Assembly (NCBI GenBank): GCA_035526335.1
Contig: DATLCN010000055.1
Location: forward strand, 16,905-80,904
From: GCA-2861595 sp035526335
Lineage (GTDB): Bacteria; Actinomycetota; Acidimicrobiia; Acidimicrobiales; GCA-2861595
DNA: 64,000 bases
Reading direction: 5' to 3'
Numbering within the stretch: the stretch's first letter is position 1; each line of letters opens with the position of its first letter. The position numbers and the translations under genes are program-made. The notes beneath the pieces are model-generated. The model was given only the letters and a program-made list of their open reading frames with translations. It was not told the origin of the DNA and ran no database searches. This document shows positions 35,178 through 43,856 of the stretch, one piece after another.

Positions 35178-36272
35178 GTGACGCGACTGCATGAGCTGTT
35201 CCAGCAACATCGACAGAGCCCCTGGATCGACAACCTCACCCGCTCGATGCTCCGGCGTGGACGCCTGCAGGAGCTGGTCGACGAGGGGGTGCGCGGCGTC
35301 ACGTCCAACCCGACCATCTTCGCCAAGGCCGTCTCGTCGGGAGCCGACTACGACGAGCAGCTCGACAGCCTGCTCGGCGTGCACGCCGTGGAGGACGCGT
35401 ACTGGGCGCTGGTGGTGAGCGACGTCAAGGAGGCGCTCGAGGTTCTGCGCCCGGTCCACGAGCAGAGCGCCGGCAGCGACGGATTCGTCTCTCTCGAGGT
35501 GGCCCCCGCCATCGCACACGACACGCCGGCCACCGTCGCTGCCACCCGGTTGCTGCACGAGCGCATCGACCGGCCCAACCTCATGATGAAGATCCCGGCC
35601 ACCGCCGAGGGGACCCCGGCCATCGCCGCCATGATCGGCGAGGGACGGAACATCAACGTCACCCTCATCTTCGGACTCGAGCGCTACGACGAGGTGATCG
35701 AGGCCTACCTGAGCGGTCTGGAGAACTGCGAGGGCGACCTGTCCCGGGTCCACAGCGTGGCGTCGTTCTTCGTCAGCCGCGTCGACACCGAGGTGGACCG
35801 CCGCCTCGATGCTCTGGGCGACGAGGCGGCGCCGGCTCTCAAAGGCCAGGCCGCCGTGGCCCAGGCCAAGCTCGCCTACCAGCTGTTCCGCCGGAGGTTC
35901 TCCGGCGACCGGTGGGAGGCCTTACGCCGGCGGGGCGCGTCGGTGCAGCGCCCCCTCTGGGCGTCCACCTCGACCAAGAACCCCGCGTACCCCGACCTGC
36001 TGTACGTCGACAGCCTCATCGGCCCCGACACTGTGAACACCATGCCCGACTCCACCATCGAGGCCTTCTGTGACCACGGAACCGTCGCCTGCACGGTCGA
36101 CGCCGGCGTCGAGGACGCTCAGGCGGTCCTGGGGCGTCTCGCCGGTGTCGGCGTCGACATGGCCGATGTCACCCGGGTTCTCGAGGACGAGGGCCTGGCC
36201 ACCTTCACCAAGTCCTTCGACGAGCTGATCCAGGCCATGACCGACAAGGCGAACGCCCGCCAGAGCCAGTGA
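35178..36272 (+). CDS. tal: Transaldolase
   Basis: A 364-residue class-I aldolase-fold enzyme moving dihydroxyacetone units between sugar phosphates. VTSNPTIFAKAV is the N-terminal signature and NLMMKIPATAEG contains the Schiff-base Lys; LWASTSTKNPAY and PDTVNTMPDSTI follow. GTG 35178 is nine bases after tkt. The long actinobacterial/cyanobacterial type, of the kind found fused to glucose-6-phosphate isomerase in other bacteria; here the two are separate genes overlapping by four bases. Confidence 0.96.
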   Translation: MTRLHELFQQHRQSPWIDNLTRSMLRRGRLQELVDEGVRGVTSNPTIFAKAVSSGADYDEQLDSLLGVHAVEDAYWALVVSDVKEALEVLRPVHEQSAGSDGFVSLEVAPAIAHDTPATVAATRLLHERIDRPNLMMKIPATAEGTPAIAAMIGEGRNINVTLIFGLERYDEVIEAYLSGLENCEGDLSRVHSVASFFVSRVDTEVDRRLDALGDEAAPALKGQAAVAQAKLAYQLFRRRFSGDRWEALRRRGASVQRPLWASTSTKNPAYPDLLYVDSLIGPDTVNTMPDSTIEAFCDHGTVACTVDAGVEDAQAVLGRLAGVGVDMADVTRVLEDEGLATFTKSFDELIQAMTDKANARQSQ

Positions 36273-37621
36273 GCGCGGCCCTGCTGCTGCAGCGGCTCCG
36301 CGGTAGGGACGCCTCCTTGTGGCCGGAGGGCAACGTCTCCCCGAACCGCCTCGGCTGGCTCGAGGTGGCCCAGAGAATGCGGTCCGAAGCGGCCGACATC
36401 ACGGCGTGGGCCGCCGGCATCGATGCCACCCGGGTGGTGCTCCTCGGCATGGGGGGTTCCTCCCTCGGGCCGGAGGTGCTCCGGGGGGCAGTCGGATCGC
36501 AGCGCCTGGTCGTGCTCGACACCACCGATCCCGAGACGATCGCTTCCGTCGACATCGACGACGCCTTCTTCCTGGTGTCCTCGAAATCGGGGTCGACGTT
36601 GGAGCCGCAGGCGCTGCTCTCGCATTTCTGGGGGCGGGTGCCGGACGGCCGGCGCTTCGCGGCAATCACCGATCCCGGCTCGCCACTCGACGAACAGGCC
36701 ACCGACTCCGGCTTCGCCCGTGTCTTCCGGAACCCACCCGACATCGGCGGGCGCTATTCGGTCCTGTCGTACTTCGGGCTCGTGCCTGCGGCGCTGTGCG
36801 GCGTGGACGCGGCCGAGCTGTGCGAGAGCGCCCTCGCCATCGATGGAGCCCAGGCGGTGGAGCTCGGCATGGCCGTGGGCCAGGCGGCTCTCGCGGGTCG
36901 CGACAAGCTCACGGTGGTCGTGCCCGACCGCTTCGCCTCCTTCGGCCTGTGGGTCGAACAGCTGGTGGCGGAGTCCACGGGCAAGCAGGACCTCGGCGTG
37001 GTACCCGTTCCGACCACCGAGGTGGAGACGGGCGACGACCGCCATGTGGTGGCCCTGGAGCTGGCCGAGCCGGGCCAGCTCGGTGCCGAGTTCATGCGCT
37101 GGATGGTGGCTGTTGCGGTGGCCGGCCACGTCATGGGCGTGGACCCCTTCGACGAGCCCGATGTCGCCGTGGCCAAGGCGAACACGGCCAAGGTCCTGGC
37201 CGACCTGCCCCTCGATGAACCAGACGCCGCCGATCCCTCGGGCGTGACGGAGTGGCTCGCTGCGCAGATCCGACCCGGCGACTACGTGTCGATCCAGGCG
37301 TACCTCCCGTACGGGCAGGATGGAGCGCTGGAGCGCCTGCGCCGGACGCTGCGCGACGGGCTGGGTGGCATGGCCGTCACCGCCGGCTACGGCCCCCGCT
37401 TCCTCCATTCGACCGGCCAGCTCCACAAGGGGGGCCCCAACACGGTGGTCGCCGTGCAACTCGTCAGCCGCACGCCGGCCCCCTCGGTTCCGATCCCATC
37501 TCAGCCCTACGACTTCGGCACACTGATCTCGGCGCAGTCCCTGGGGGATCACAAGAGCCTTCTCGACCGGGGCCGAAGGGTCCTGCGGGTTGCGCTCGAC
37601 GACCTGAAGGAGATCGGCTGA
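36269..37621 (+). CDS. pgi: Glucose-6-phosphate isomerase, short form
   Basis: A 450-residue isomerase lacking part of the usual N-terminus (classical PGI about 550). Conserved SIS-domain pieces are LLGMGGSSLGPEVL, VSSKSGSTLEPQ and GPRFLHSTGQLHKGGPN. This short type is the one fused behind transaldolase in bifunctional Tal-Pgi proteins. GTG 36269 overlaps the tal stop (GTGA), an arrangement that looks like a fission or an ancestor of the fusion. Confidence 0.93.
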   Translation: MSAALLLQRLRGRDASLWPEGNVSPNRLGWLEVAQRMRSEAADITAWAAGIDATRVVLLGMGGSSLGPEVLRGAVGSQRLVVLDTTDPETIASVDIDDAFFLVSSKSGSTLEPQALLSHFWGRVPDGRRFAAITDPGSPLDEQATDSGFARVFRNPPDIGGRYSVLSYFGLVPAALCGVDAAELCESALAIDGAQAVELGMAVGQAALAGRDKLTVVVPDRFASFGLWVEQLVAESTGKQDLGVVPVPTTEVETGDDRHVVALELAEPGQLGAEFMRWMVAVAVAGHVMGVDPFDEPDVAVAKANTAKVLADLPLDEPDAADPSGVTEWLAAQIRPGDYVSIQAYLPYGQDGALERLRRTLRDGLGGMAVTAGYGPRFLHSTGQLHKGGPNTVVAVQLVSRTPAPSVPIPSQPYDFGTLISAQSLGDHKSLLDRGRRVLRVALDDLKEIG

Positions 37622-38577
37622 TGCAGCTCGGGATGGTCGGGTTCGGCCGGATGGGTGCGAACATGAGCCGGCGTCTCGTCGAGCGCGGCCATCAGGTGGT
37701 GGCATACGACAGGGATCCGGGCCTGGTCGACAAGGCGGCCGACGACGGGGTGGCCGGCGTGACGAGCCTCGAGGATCTGGTGGCCGCCCTCGATCCCCCG
37801 CGGGCCACCTGGTGCATGGTCCCCTCCGGCGAACCCACCCGCTCCACGGTCGACGCACTCGCAACCGCGCTGGAGCACGGGGACACGATCGTCGACGGCG
37901 GCAACTCCAACTACCGGGAGGCGCAGGCCTCCTCCGCCAGACTCCGCGAGCGCGGGATCGACTTCATCGATGCGGGTGTCTCCGGCGGCGTCTGGGGCCT
38001 CAAGAACGGCTACTGCCTGATGGTCGGCGGAAACGCCGATGCGGTCGGACGCCTGGAGCCCGTGTTCTGCGACCTGGCACCTCCGGACGGCTACGCCCAT
38101 GTCGGCCCGTCCGGGGCCGGTCACTACACCAAGATGATCCACAACGGGATCGAGTACGGCATGCTCCAGGCCTACGCCGAGGGATTCGCTCTGCTCGACG
38201 CGGCAAATGAGTTCGATCTCGATCTCCACCGGGTGGCGGCGCTGTGGAACCAGGGCTCGGTGGTGCGGTCGTGGCTGTTGGAGCTGGCCGAGCTGGCGCT
38301 GGCCCAACCGGAGGAGTTCGCCAGCGTCCGTGGGTTCGTCGAGGACTCCGGGGAGGGCCGGTGGACCGTGGAAGAGGCCATCCGGCGGTCCGTCTCGGTG
38401 CCGGTGATCGCCGCTTCTCTCTTCGCCCGGTTCTCGTCGAGGGACGACGAGCGCTTCGCCGCCCGCATCGTCGCCGCCCTGCGCAACCAGTTCGGCGGCC
38501 ACCGCTTCTTCACCGAGGCCGCTGGGGCCGAGGCGGCCCGTGACGACGGGGGCGGGGAGGCCGGCGGACCCGCATGA
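37621..38577 (+). CDS. gnd: 6-phosphogluconate dehydrogenase, GndA short type
   Basis: A 318-residue dehydrogenase that oxidatively decarboxylates 6-phosphogluconate to ribulose-5-phosphate. MQLGMVGFGRMGANMSRRL is the dinucleotide-binding start, DGGNSNYRE and DAGVSGGVWGLKNGY the substrate site, and GAGHYTKMIHNGIEYGM the catalytic Lys-His-Asn region. The short form (about 300 residues) is usually NAD-preferring. The ATG shares one base with the pgi stop (TGATG); the longer ORF frame upstream overlaps pgi and is not used. Confidence 0.95.
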   Translation: MQLGMVGFGRMGANMSRRLVERGHQVVAYDRDPGLVDKAADDGVAGVTSLEDLVAALDPPRATWCMVPSGEPTRSTVDALATALEHGDTIVDGGNSNYREAQASSARLRERGIDFIDAGVSGGVWGLKNGYCLMVGGNADAVGRLEPVFCDLAPPDGYAHVGPSGAGHYTKMIHNGIEYGMLQAYAEGFALLDAANEFDLDLHRVAALWNQGSVVRSWLLELAELALAQPEEFASVRGFVEDSGEGRWTVEEAIRRSVSVPVIAASLFARFSSRDDERFAARIVAALRNQFGGHRFFTEAAGAEAARDDGGGEAGGPA

Positions 38578-40085
38578 CGGCGGACAACCCGCTGCTCGAG
38601 GGCCTCGAGGTGGAGCGGCGGGCGCCGCCGTGCATTCTCGTGGTCTTCGGCGCCTCCGGGGACCTCACCTCCCGCAAGCTCGGACCGGCGCTCGAGGCGC
38701 TGGCCTCCAACCGCCAGTTGCCGCTGGCCTTCTCCGTGGTCGGCGTGGCCCGCACCGAGATGAGCGACGACGACTTCCGGTGCCGGATGCTCGAGGTGGT
38801 CAAGAAGCCCAGTGCGGCTTGGGAACGTCTCGTGGCCGGGTTCCGTTACGTCAGCGGGGACTACACGTGCCCGGAGACGTTCGATCGGCTGAAGCGCGTT
38901 CTCGGCGAGGTCGACGAGGAGCGCGGGACGGCGGGTAACCGCGTCTACTACCTCGCCACCGTCCCGGAGGTCTTCGCCGGCGTGGCGTCGGCACTGGGTG
39001 AGCACGGGCTGAGCCAGCCGGAGAGCGAAGATACCTTCATCCGTCTGGTCGTCGAGAAGCCCTTCGGCCGCGACCTGAAGAGCTCCCAGGAGCTCGACCA
39101 GACGCTGCACGAGTCCTTCCGTGAGGACCAGCTCTACCGGATCGACCACTACCTCGGTAAGGAGACGGTTCAGAACGTCCTCGCTCTGAGATTCGCCAAC
39201 TCCATCTTCGAGCCCATCTGGAACCGCCGCTATGTCGACCACGTCCAGATCACGGTGGCGGAGTCCCTGGGCGTGGGCCACCGCGGCGGCTTCTACGAGA
39301 CCGCCGGCGCCCTGCGCGACATCGTCCAGAACCACGTGCTTCAGGTGCTCGGGCTGACCCTGATGGAGCCCCCGGCCACGGTTGACGCCAAGGGCATCCG
39401 GGACGAGAAGGTGAAGGCGCTGCGGGCCATCGACATCCTCCGGCCAGACGAGGTGGCGACCGACGTGGTCCGCGCCCAGTACGAACCGGGGTGGGCGGAA
39501 GGCGAGATGGCCCGTGGCTACCGCGAGGAGGAGGGCGTGGCGCCGGACAGCCGCACCGAGACCTACGTCGCCATGAAGGTGAGGGTCGACAACTGGCGCT
39601 GGGCCGGCGTGCCCTTCTACGTACGGACGGGCAAGTGCCTGCCCAAGCGGATCACCGAAGTGGCGATGCAGTTCCACACCGTTCCCCATCTGCCCTTCGC
39701 CTCGGGCGCAGCCGAGGGGCTGGAGCCGAACGCTCTGGTTCTGCGCATACAGCCCGACGAGGGCATCACCCTCCGCTTCGGAGCGAAGGTACCCGGGCAG
39801 GCCTTCGAGGTGCGAACTGTGTCGATGGACTTCTCCTATGGAGCCGCCTTCCTCGAGGAGACCCCCGACGCCTACGAGCGGCTCCTGCTCGACGCGATGG
39901 TGGGCGACCCCACCCTCTTCATCCGTGCCGACGAGGTGGAGCAGGCGTGGGTGGTGGTGGAGCCCCTGCTGGCCGCCTGGGCCGAAGACGAGGCTCCTCT
40001 GGCCACATATCCGGCCGGGACCTGGGGGCCGCGTGAGGCCGACCGGCTCCTGGAGAGGGACGGGCGCCGGTGGCGCAGCCCGTGA
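38574..40085 (+). CDS. zwf: Glucose-6-phosphate 1-dehydrogenase
   Basis: A 503-residue dehydrogenase for the first oxidative step. NADP-binding VVFGASGDLTSRKL, then VEKPFGRDL and the active site RIDHYLGKETVQN with its catalytic His/Lys. Full length. ATG 38574 overlaps gnd by four bases. The genome can also make F420 (fbiC nearby), but this is the NAD(P)-type enzyme and not the F420-dependent Fgd. Confidence 0.97.
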   Translation: MTADNPLLEGLEVERRAPPCILVVFGASGDLTSRKLGPALEALASNRQLPLAFSVVGVARTEMSDDDFRCRMLEVVKKPSAAWERLVAGFRYVSGDYTCPETFDRLKRVLGEVDEERGTAGNRVYYLATVPEVFAGVASALGEHGLSQPESEDTFIRLVVEKPFGRDLKSSQELDQTLHESFREDQLYRIDHYLGKETVQNVLALRFANSIFEPIWNRRYVDHVQITVAESLGVGHRGGFYETAGALRDIVQNHVLQVLGLTLMEPPATVDAKGIRDEKVKALRAIDILRPDEVATDVVRAQYEPGWAEGEMARGYREEEGVAPDSRTETYVAMKVRVDNWRWAGVPFYVRTGKCLPKRITEVAMQFHTVPHLPFASGAAEGLEPNALVLRIQPDEGITLRFGAKVPGQAFEVRTVSMDFSYGAAFLEETPDAYERLLLDAMVGDPTLFIRADEVEQAWVVVEPLLAAWAEDEAPLATYPAGTWGPREADRLLERDGRRWRSP

Positions 40086-41158
40086 ACCCACCCGGTGCCT
40101 GTGCCGGTTACGGCGCAGGAGCGCCGCCTCCGCCACCCGTTGCGCCGAACCCGCTCCGGACGCCGGGAAGCGATCTGGAGCTCGGCGCCTGGCGGGGCGA
40201 GAACGTGAACGTGGGCCAGGTTCTGGAGGCGCTGGCGGATCTCCGGCGCGGGGAGCAACGGAGCGCCACCCGCACCTGTGTCGTCAACCTGGTCGTGAGG
40301 GCCGGCGACGACGACCAGGCCGGTCGAGCCTGCGCCGCCCTGCACCGGCTCGGCGGGCGCCATCCGGGCCGCACCGTGGTCGTGGTGGGCCCGCGGGGCG
40401 GCGGAGCCGAAGGCCCATCGTCCATCGACGCCGAGGTGCGTCTGCACGGCACCGAGGCGGAGGGACATGCCGTGTGGTCGGAGGACGTCCGCCTGCGGGT
40501 GCGGGGCCCTCTCCTCGGCCATCTCGATTCCATCGTCGAACCGCTGACCCTTCCCGACCTGCCTGTGGTCGCCTGGTTCGTGGGGCGACCACCCGATCCG
40601 AGCGACGCCCTCCTCCTGGCGGCCGACGCTGTGATCGTCGACGCCAAGACCGAGGAGCCCGGAGGCGAGAAGTCGATCCCGGCCGTGGTGACCCTGGGCC
40701 GGCGCAACGTCGTCATAGACCTGTCCTGGATCCGGCTCCGGCCCTGGCGGGAGTTGATGGGGGGCCTGTTCGACGGACCGATCCTTCGGCCCTTCCTCGA
40801 TGGCGTCACCCGAGCCGAGGTCCGGGGCAAGCCCGGCCCGCGACTGCTTCTGGCCGGCTGGCTGTCCTCGCGCCTGGGCCTCTCCCGCAGCCAGCTGCAG
40901 CTCGTAGACAGCCGGCACACCTCGATGCGCCTCACGGCCGAGAGCGATGGTGCGACGGCAAGCTTCGTCGTCGACCGGAAGGAGGGAGATCGGACCGTGT
41001 TCGCCCGCGCCGAGGTCGAGGGGGGCGCCACCCAGGAGGACCGGCTGTCGCTGGCCGAGGACTCGCTCTCCTGGTCCCTCGCCCACGCCCTCACCCACCT
41101 GCGTCACGATCGGGTCCACAGCCAGGCCGTCCACGCCGCCCTCGGGCTAGGTGAATGA
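40082..41158 (+). CDS. opcA: Glucose-6-phosphate dehydrogenase assembly protein OpcA
   Basis: A 358-residue factor that activates or assembles G6PD in actinobacteria and cyanobacteria. TRTCVVNLVVRA, HPGRTVVVVGPRG, SIVEPLTLPDLPVVAWFVG and IDLSWIRLRPWRELMGGLFD are the family's conserved blocks. GTG 40082 overlaps the zwf stop (GTGA); a GTG at 40070 would add four residues. The first 30 residues are a Pro/Ala-rich tail. Confidence 0.95.
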   Translation: MNPPGACAGYGAGAPPPPPVAPNPLRTPGSDLELGAWRGENVNVGQVLEALADLRRGEQRSATRTCVVNLVVRAGDDDQAGRACAALHRLGGRHPGRTVVVVGPRGGGAEGPSSIDAEVRLHGTEAEGHAVWSEDVRLRVRGPLLGHLDSIVEPLTLPDLPVVAWFVGRPPDPSDALLLAADAVIVDAKTEEPGGEKSIPAVVTLGRRNVVIDLSWIRLRPWRELMGGLFDGPILRPFLDGVTRAEVRGKPGPRLLLAGWLSSRLGLSRSQLQLVDSRHTSMRLTAESDGATASFVVDRKEGDRTVFARAEVEGGATQEDRLSLAEDSLSWSLAHALTHLRHDRVHSQAVHAALGLGE

Positions 41159-41174
41159 GCGCCGCCGAACCTTT

Positions 41175-41894
41175 ATGGTTGGGAGGGTGAACGGAGAGCT
41201 CGTGGTGGTGGACGATCTCGCCGGCGAGTTCGCCGAGCGCGTGATCGATGCCTTCCGTCACCGGACCAACGAGGACTTCTCCCTTGCCCTCTCCGGTGGG
41301 CAGACGGCCCGTTCCTGCTACGAGCGTCTCGCCGCCGAGTCCGCCAGCCGGATCGACTGGTGGCTCGTCGAAATCTATTGGGGCGACGAGCGCTGCGTGC
41401 CACCCGAGGACCCGGCTTCGAACGAGAGGCTCGGGCGGGAGGCGCTGCTCGAGCGGGTGGGAGCCGCAAGCTCCATCCATCCCATGCGCTGTGACGACGG
41501 AGCCGAGCCGTACCAGATGCGCATCGGGGAGCTGGGGCGCTTCGACGTGGTCCACCTCGGACTCGGCGCCGACGGCCACACCGCCTCTCTCTTCCCGGGG
41601 TCCACCGGGCTCGACGCAGATCCCGGGCGTCTCGTGGTCATGAACGAGGATCCCTCGGGCGTCAATCCGTACCGGCGCATGACCCTCACCCTGTCCGGGA
41701 TCGCCCGGGCCCGGCTGGTCCTCTTCACCGTCGCCGGGTCCGACAAGCGCGAGGCCATGCAGCGCATCATCGACGGTGAGGATCTCCCCGCTTCCCGGGT
41801 GGAAGCCGAACGCGTGGTGTGGCTCGTCGACCGGGAGGCGGCGCCGTTGAGCCGGCCGGCCAATACCATGGTGGGTGGAAGGACGCCGGCCTGA
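41175..41894 (+). CDS. pgl: 6-phosphogluconolactonase
   Basis: A 239-residue lactonase that hydrolyses 6-phosphogluconolactone. LALSGGQTARSCYERLA, WWLVEIYWGDERCVPPED and HLGLGADGHTASLFPG are the family signatures. The start is uncertain: ATG 41175, GTG 41151 (overlaps opcA) or a GTG around 41187; no clear Shine-Dalgarno fits any of them. Last gene of the pentose-phosphate operon. Confidence 0.94.
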   Translation: MVGRVNGELVVVDDLAGEFAERVIDAFRHRTNEDFSLALSGGQTARSCYERLAAESASRIDWWLVEIYWGDERCVPPEDPASNERLGREALLERVGAASSIHPMRCDDGAEPYQMRIGELGRFDVVHLGLGADGHTASLFPGSTGLDADPGRLVVMNEDPSGVNPYRRMTLTLSGIARARLVLFTVAGSDKREAMQRIIDGEDLPASRVEAERVVWLVDREAAPLSRPANTMVGGRTPA

Positions 41895-41931
41895 GGCCGG
41901 CGGACGTGGACCAGCGAGAGGAGAGTTCGGG

Positions 41932-42777
41932 ATGAAGCTAGGCATCGTGGGCAAGGGTGGGGTCGGCAAGACCACGCTGTCGGCGCTGATCTGCCAGCAC
42001 TACGCGGCCCAGGGGAAGCGGGTGCTCGCCGTGGACACCGACTCGAACCCCAACCTGGCCCTCAGCCTCGGCCTCTCCCCGGCACAGGCGGATGCGGTGC
42101 CCGTTCTGCCCCGCGCCCTGGTCGTCGGCACCGGCAACGGCGCCATCAGCCCCTCGCAGCTACTCGCGGACTACGGCGTTCCCACCCCGTCGGAGGTGAC
42201 CCTCCTCAACGCCATGGCCGTCACCCAGGCGGGGGCCGGCTGAACCTGCAGCAGCCACGCTGCCGTGCGCAGCCTCCTGGGAGCAGCCATCGAGGAAGAA
42301 GCCGACCTGACCCTGGTCGACATGGAAGCCGGCCTGGAGCACCTCTCGCGCTCCGGTGGCACCCTCGCCTACGCCGACGTGCTGCTCATGGTCATGGAGC
42401 CGTCCCGCAAGTCGATCCTCACCGCGCAGCGCACCCTGCACCTCGCTGACGAGCTCGGTATCCCGAAGTCCTACGGGGTCGGGAACAAGGCCCGGCTGCC
42501 CGAGGATGCCGAGTTCTTCCGCACCGTTGCCGCCGAGTACGGCGTGCCGCTGGCCGGAATCGTCCCCCACGACCTCGAGGTGGTGGAGGCCGACCGGTCC
42601 AACCACGTTCTCGGACCCGAGCAGGCTTCGGCGGTGCGGAAGGTGGTCGCGGAGATCGCCGCCGTGGTCGACGCCACCGTCGCCGCCAACAACGGCGCCG
42701 GCGCCGAGCGTGAAGCCCTCCTGCGTGAGCGCGAGCGGGTCGAGGAGCGCCTGGCCCAGCTGCAACAGGCCGACTGA
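41932..42777 (+). CDS. CooC-like P-loop ATPase with in-frame TGA at the CxC position
   Basis: A 281-codon frame of the MinD/ArsA-type nickel-insertion ATPase family. ATG 41932 follows GAGAGGAGAG. The deviant Walker A is KGGVGKTT (residues 8-15) and the switch region AVDTDSNPN (34-41). TGA at 42241-42243 is codon 104; the same frame then continues with TCSSHAAVRSLLG, VDMEAGLEHLSR, LLMVMEPSRKS and IVPHDLEVVEAD, all conserved family features. In CooC1 (sequence recalled) a CxC motif stands the same distance, 24 residues from the second Cys to the Asp of VDMGAGIEHL, so TGA replaces its first Cys. Options: selenocysteine, a recent nonsense mutation, or sequencing error. No shift of frame is needed. 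The partner metalloenzyme is not in the window. Confidence 0.8.
42259..42273 (+). promoter_or_regulatory. SECIS-like hairpin after the in-frame TGA
   Basis: GCTGC-CGTGC-GCAGC: a perfect 5-bp stem with a 5-base loop. The loop starts 20 bases after the TGA and has G in its second position, within the usual limits described for bacterial SECIS elements. A competing stem GCAGC/GCTGC (42248-42252 with 42259-42263) is possible, and short GC stems are common by chance here. Confidence 0.35.
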
Positions 42778-42824
42778 CCACCCCGCCGGCGTCGCGAGCA
42801 CACAGGCTGCCTATTCGGCCTGCT

Positions 42825-43838
42825 GTGTCCTCGAAGCGGCGGGATGGCGGCTCTCGCGCCGTTCTCGCCGGCCTCGGTGCTTTGGCGGTGCTGCTCGCGG
42901 GATGCCGGAACCCGCGTGAGCCTGAGCGTGCGGCGCCGGCCGGGGCGCCCGCGCCACCGGCGGCGACCGGAACCTCGACCCGGCCGGTCGAACCCTCGGC
43001 CAGCACGAGTTCGACCGCGGCCGCTACGACAACCACGGTGCCGGCGCCGGCCATCGTCCTCGCCGCCGGCGACATCGCCGGTTGCGACACCCAGGGCGAC
43101 GACGCCACCGCCGCCCTCCTCGACGCCAACGACGGCACCGTCGTGACCCTGGGCGACAACGCCTACGAGAGGGGATCCGCGGAGGATTTCCGTGAGTGCT
43201 ACGGCCCCACCTGGGGGCGTCACCGGGCCCGGACCCGACCGGCTGCGGGGAACCACGACTACGGCAACGGTCGGGCCGGCGCCTACTACGAGTACTTCGG
43301 CGCCGCCGCCGGTGATCGCGGCAAGGGCTGGTACAGCTTCGACGCCGGCAGCTGGCACGTGGTGGCCCTCAACTCCAACTGTGCCATCGTGGGGGGTTGC
43401 GGCCCGGGCTCCCAACAGGAACGCTGGTTGCGGGCCGACCTCGCGGCCCACCCCCGAAGCTGCACCCTCGCCTACTGGCACCATGCCCGCTTCAGCTCGG
43501 GTCTCCACGGCAGCAACGACGTGACCGACGGCCTCTGGAAGGCCCTGTTTGAAGCCGGAGCCGATGTCGTGCTCACCGGCCACGACCACGACTACGAGCG
43601 CTTCACTCCCCTCGATGCCGGCGGGCGTCCGGTGGCGAACGGGATCCGCCAGTTCGTCGTGGGCACCGGCGGCCGCAGCCTCTACCCCTTCAGCAGGCCC
43701 GTGGCGGGAAGTCAGGTCCGGCACTCCGCCGGCTACGGCGTCCTGCGGCTCAGCCTCGGCCAGCACGGCTACGACTGGCGCTTTCTTCCCGTGGCCGGTT
43801 CCACCTTCACCGACGGCGGCCAGGGCACCTGCCGCTGA
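42825..43838 (+). CDS. Secreted lipoprotein metallophosphoesterase
   Basis: A 337-residue exported phosphoesterase. The N-terminus has a lipobox (AVLLAGCRN), followed by a Pro/Ala/Thr-rich linker (to about residue 75) and a calcineurin-like domain: AAGDIAGCDT, TLGDNAYERG, AAGNHDYGNG, YWHHARFS and LTGHDHDYERF supply the two-metal ligands. Similar to purple-acid-phosphatase-like enzymes that release phosphate outside the cell. The GTG start at 42825 is the best fit to the signal peptide. Confidence 0.92.
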   Translation: MSSKRRDGGSRAVLAGLGALAVLLAGCRNPREPERAAPAGAPAPPAATGTSTRPVEPSASTSSTAAATTTTVPAPAIVLAAGDIAGCDTQGDDATAALLDANDGTVVTLGDNAYERGSAEDFRECYGPTWGRHRARTRPAAGNHDYGNGRAGAYYEYFGAAAGDRGKGWYSFDAGSWHVVALNSNCAIVGGCGPGSQQERWLRADLAAHPRSCTLAYWHHARFSSGLHGSNDVTDGLWKALFEAGADVVLTGHDHDYERFTPLDAGGRPVANGIRQFVVGTGGRSLYPFSRPVAGSQVRHSAGYGVLRLSLGQHGYDWRFLPVAGSTFTDGGQGTCR

Positions 43839-43856
43839 GCCTGCGAGAATCCCCTG

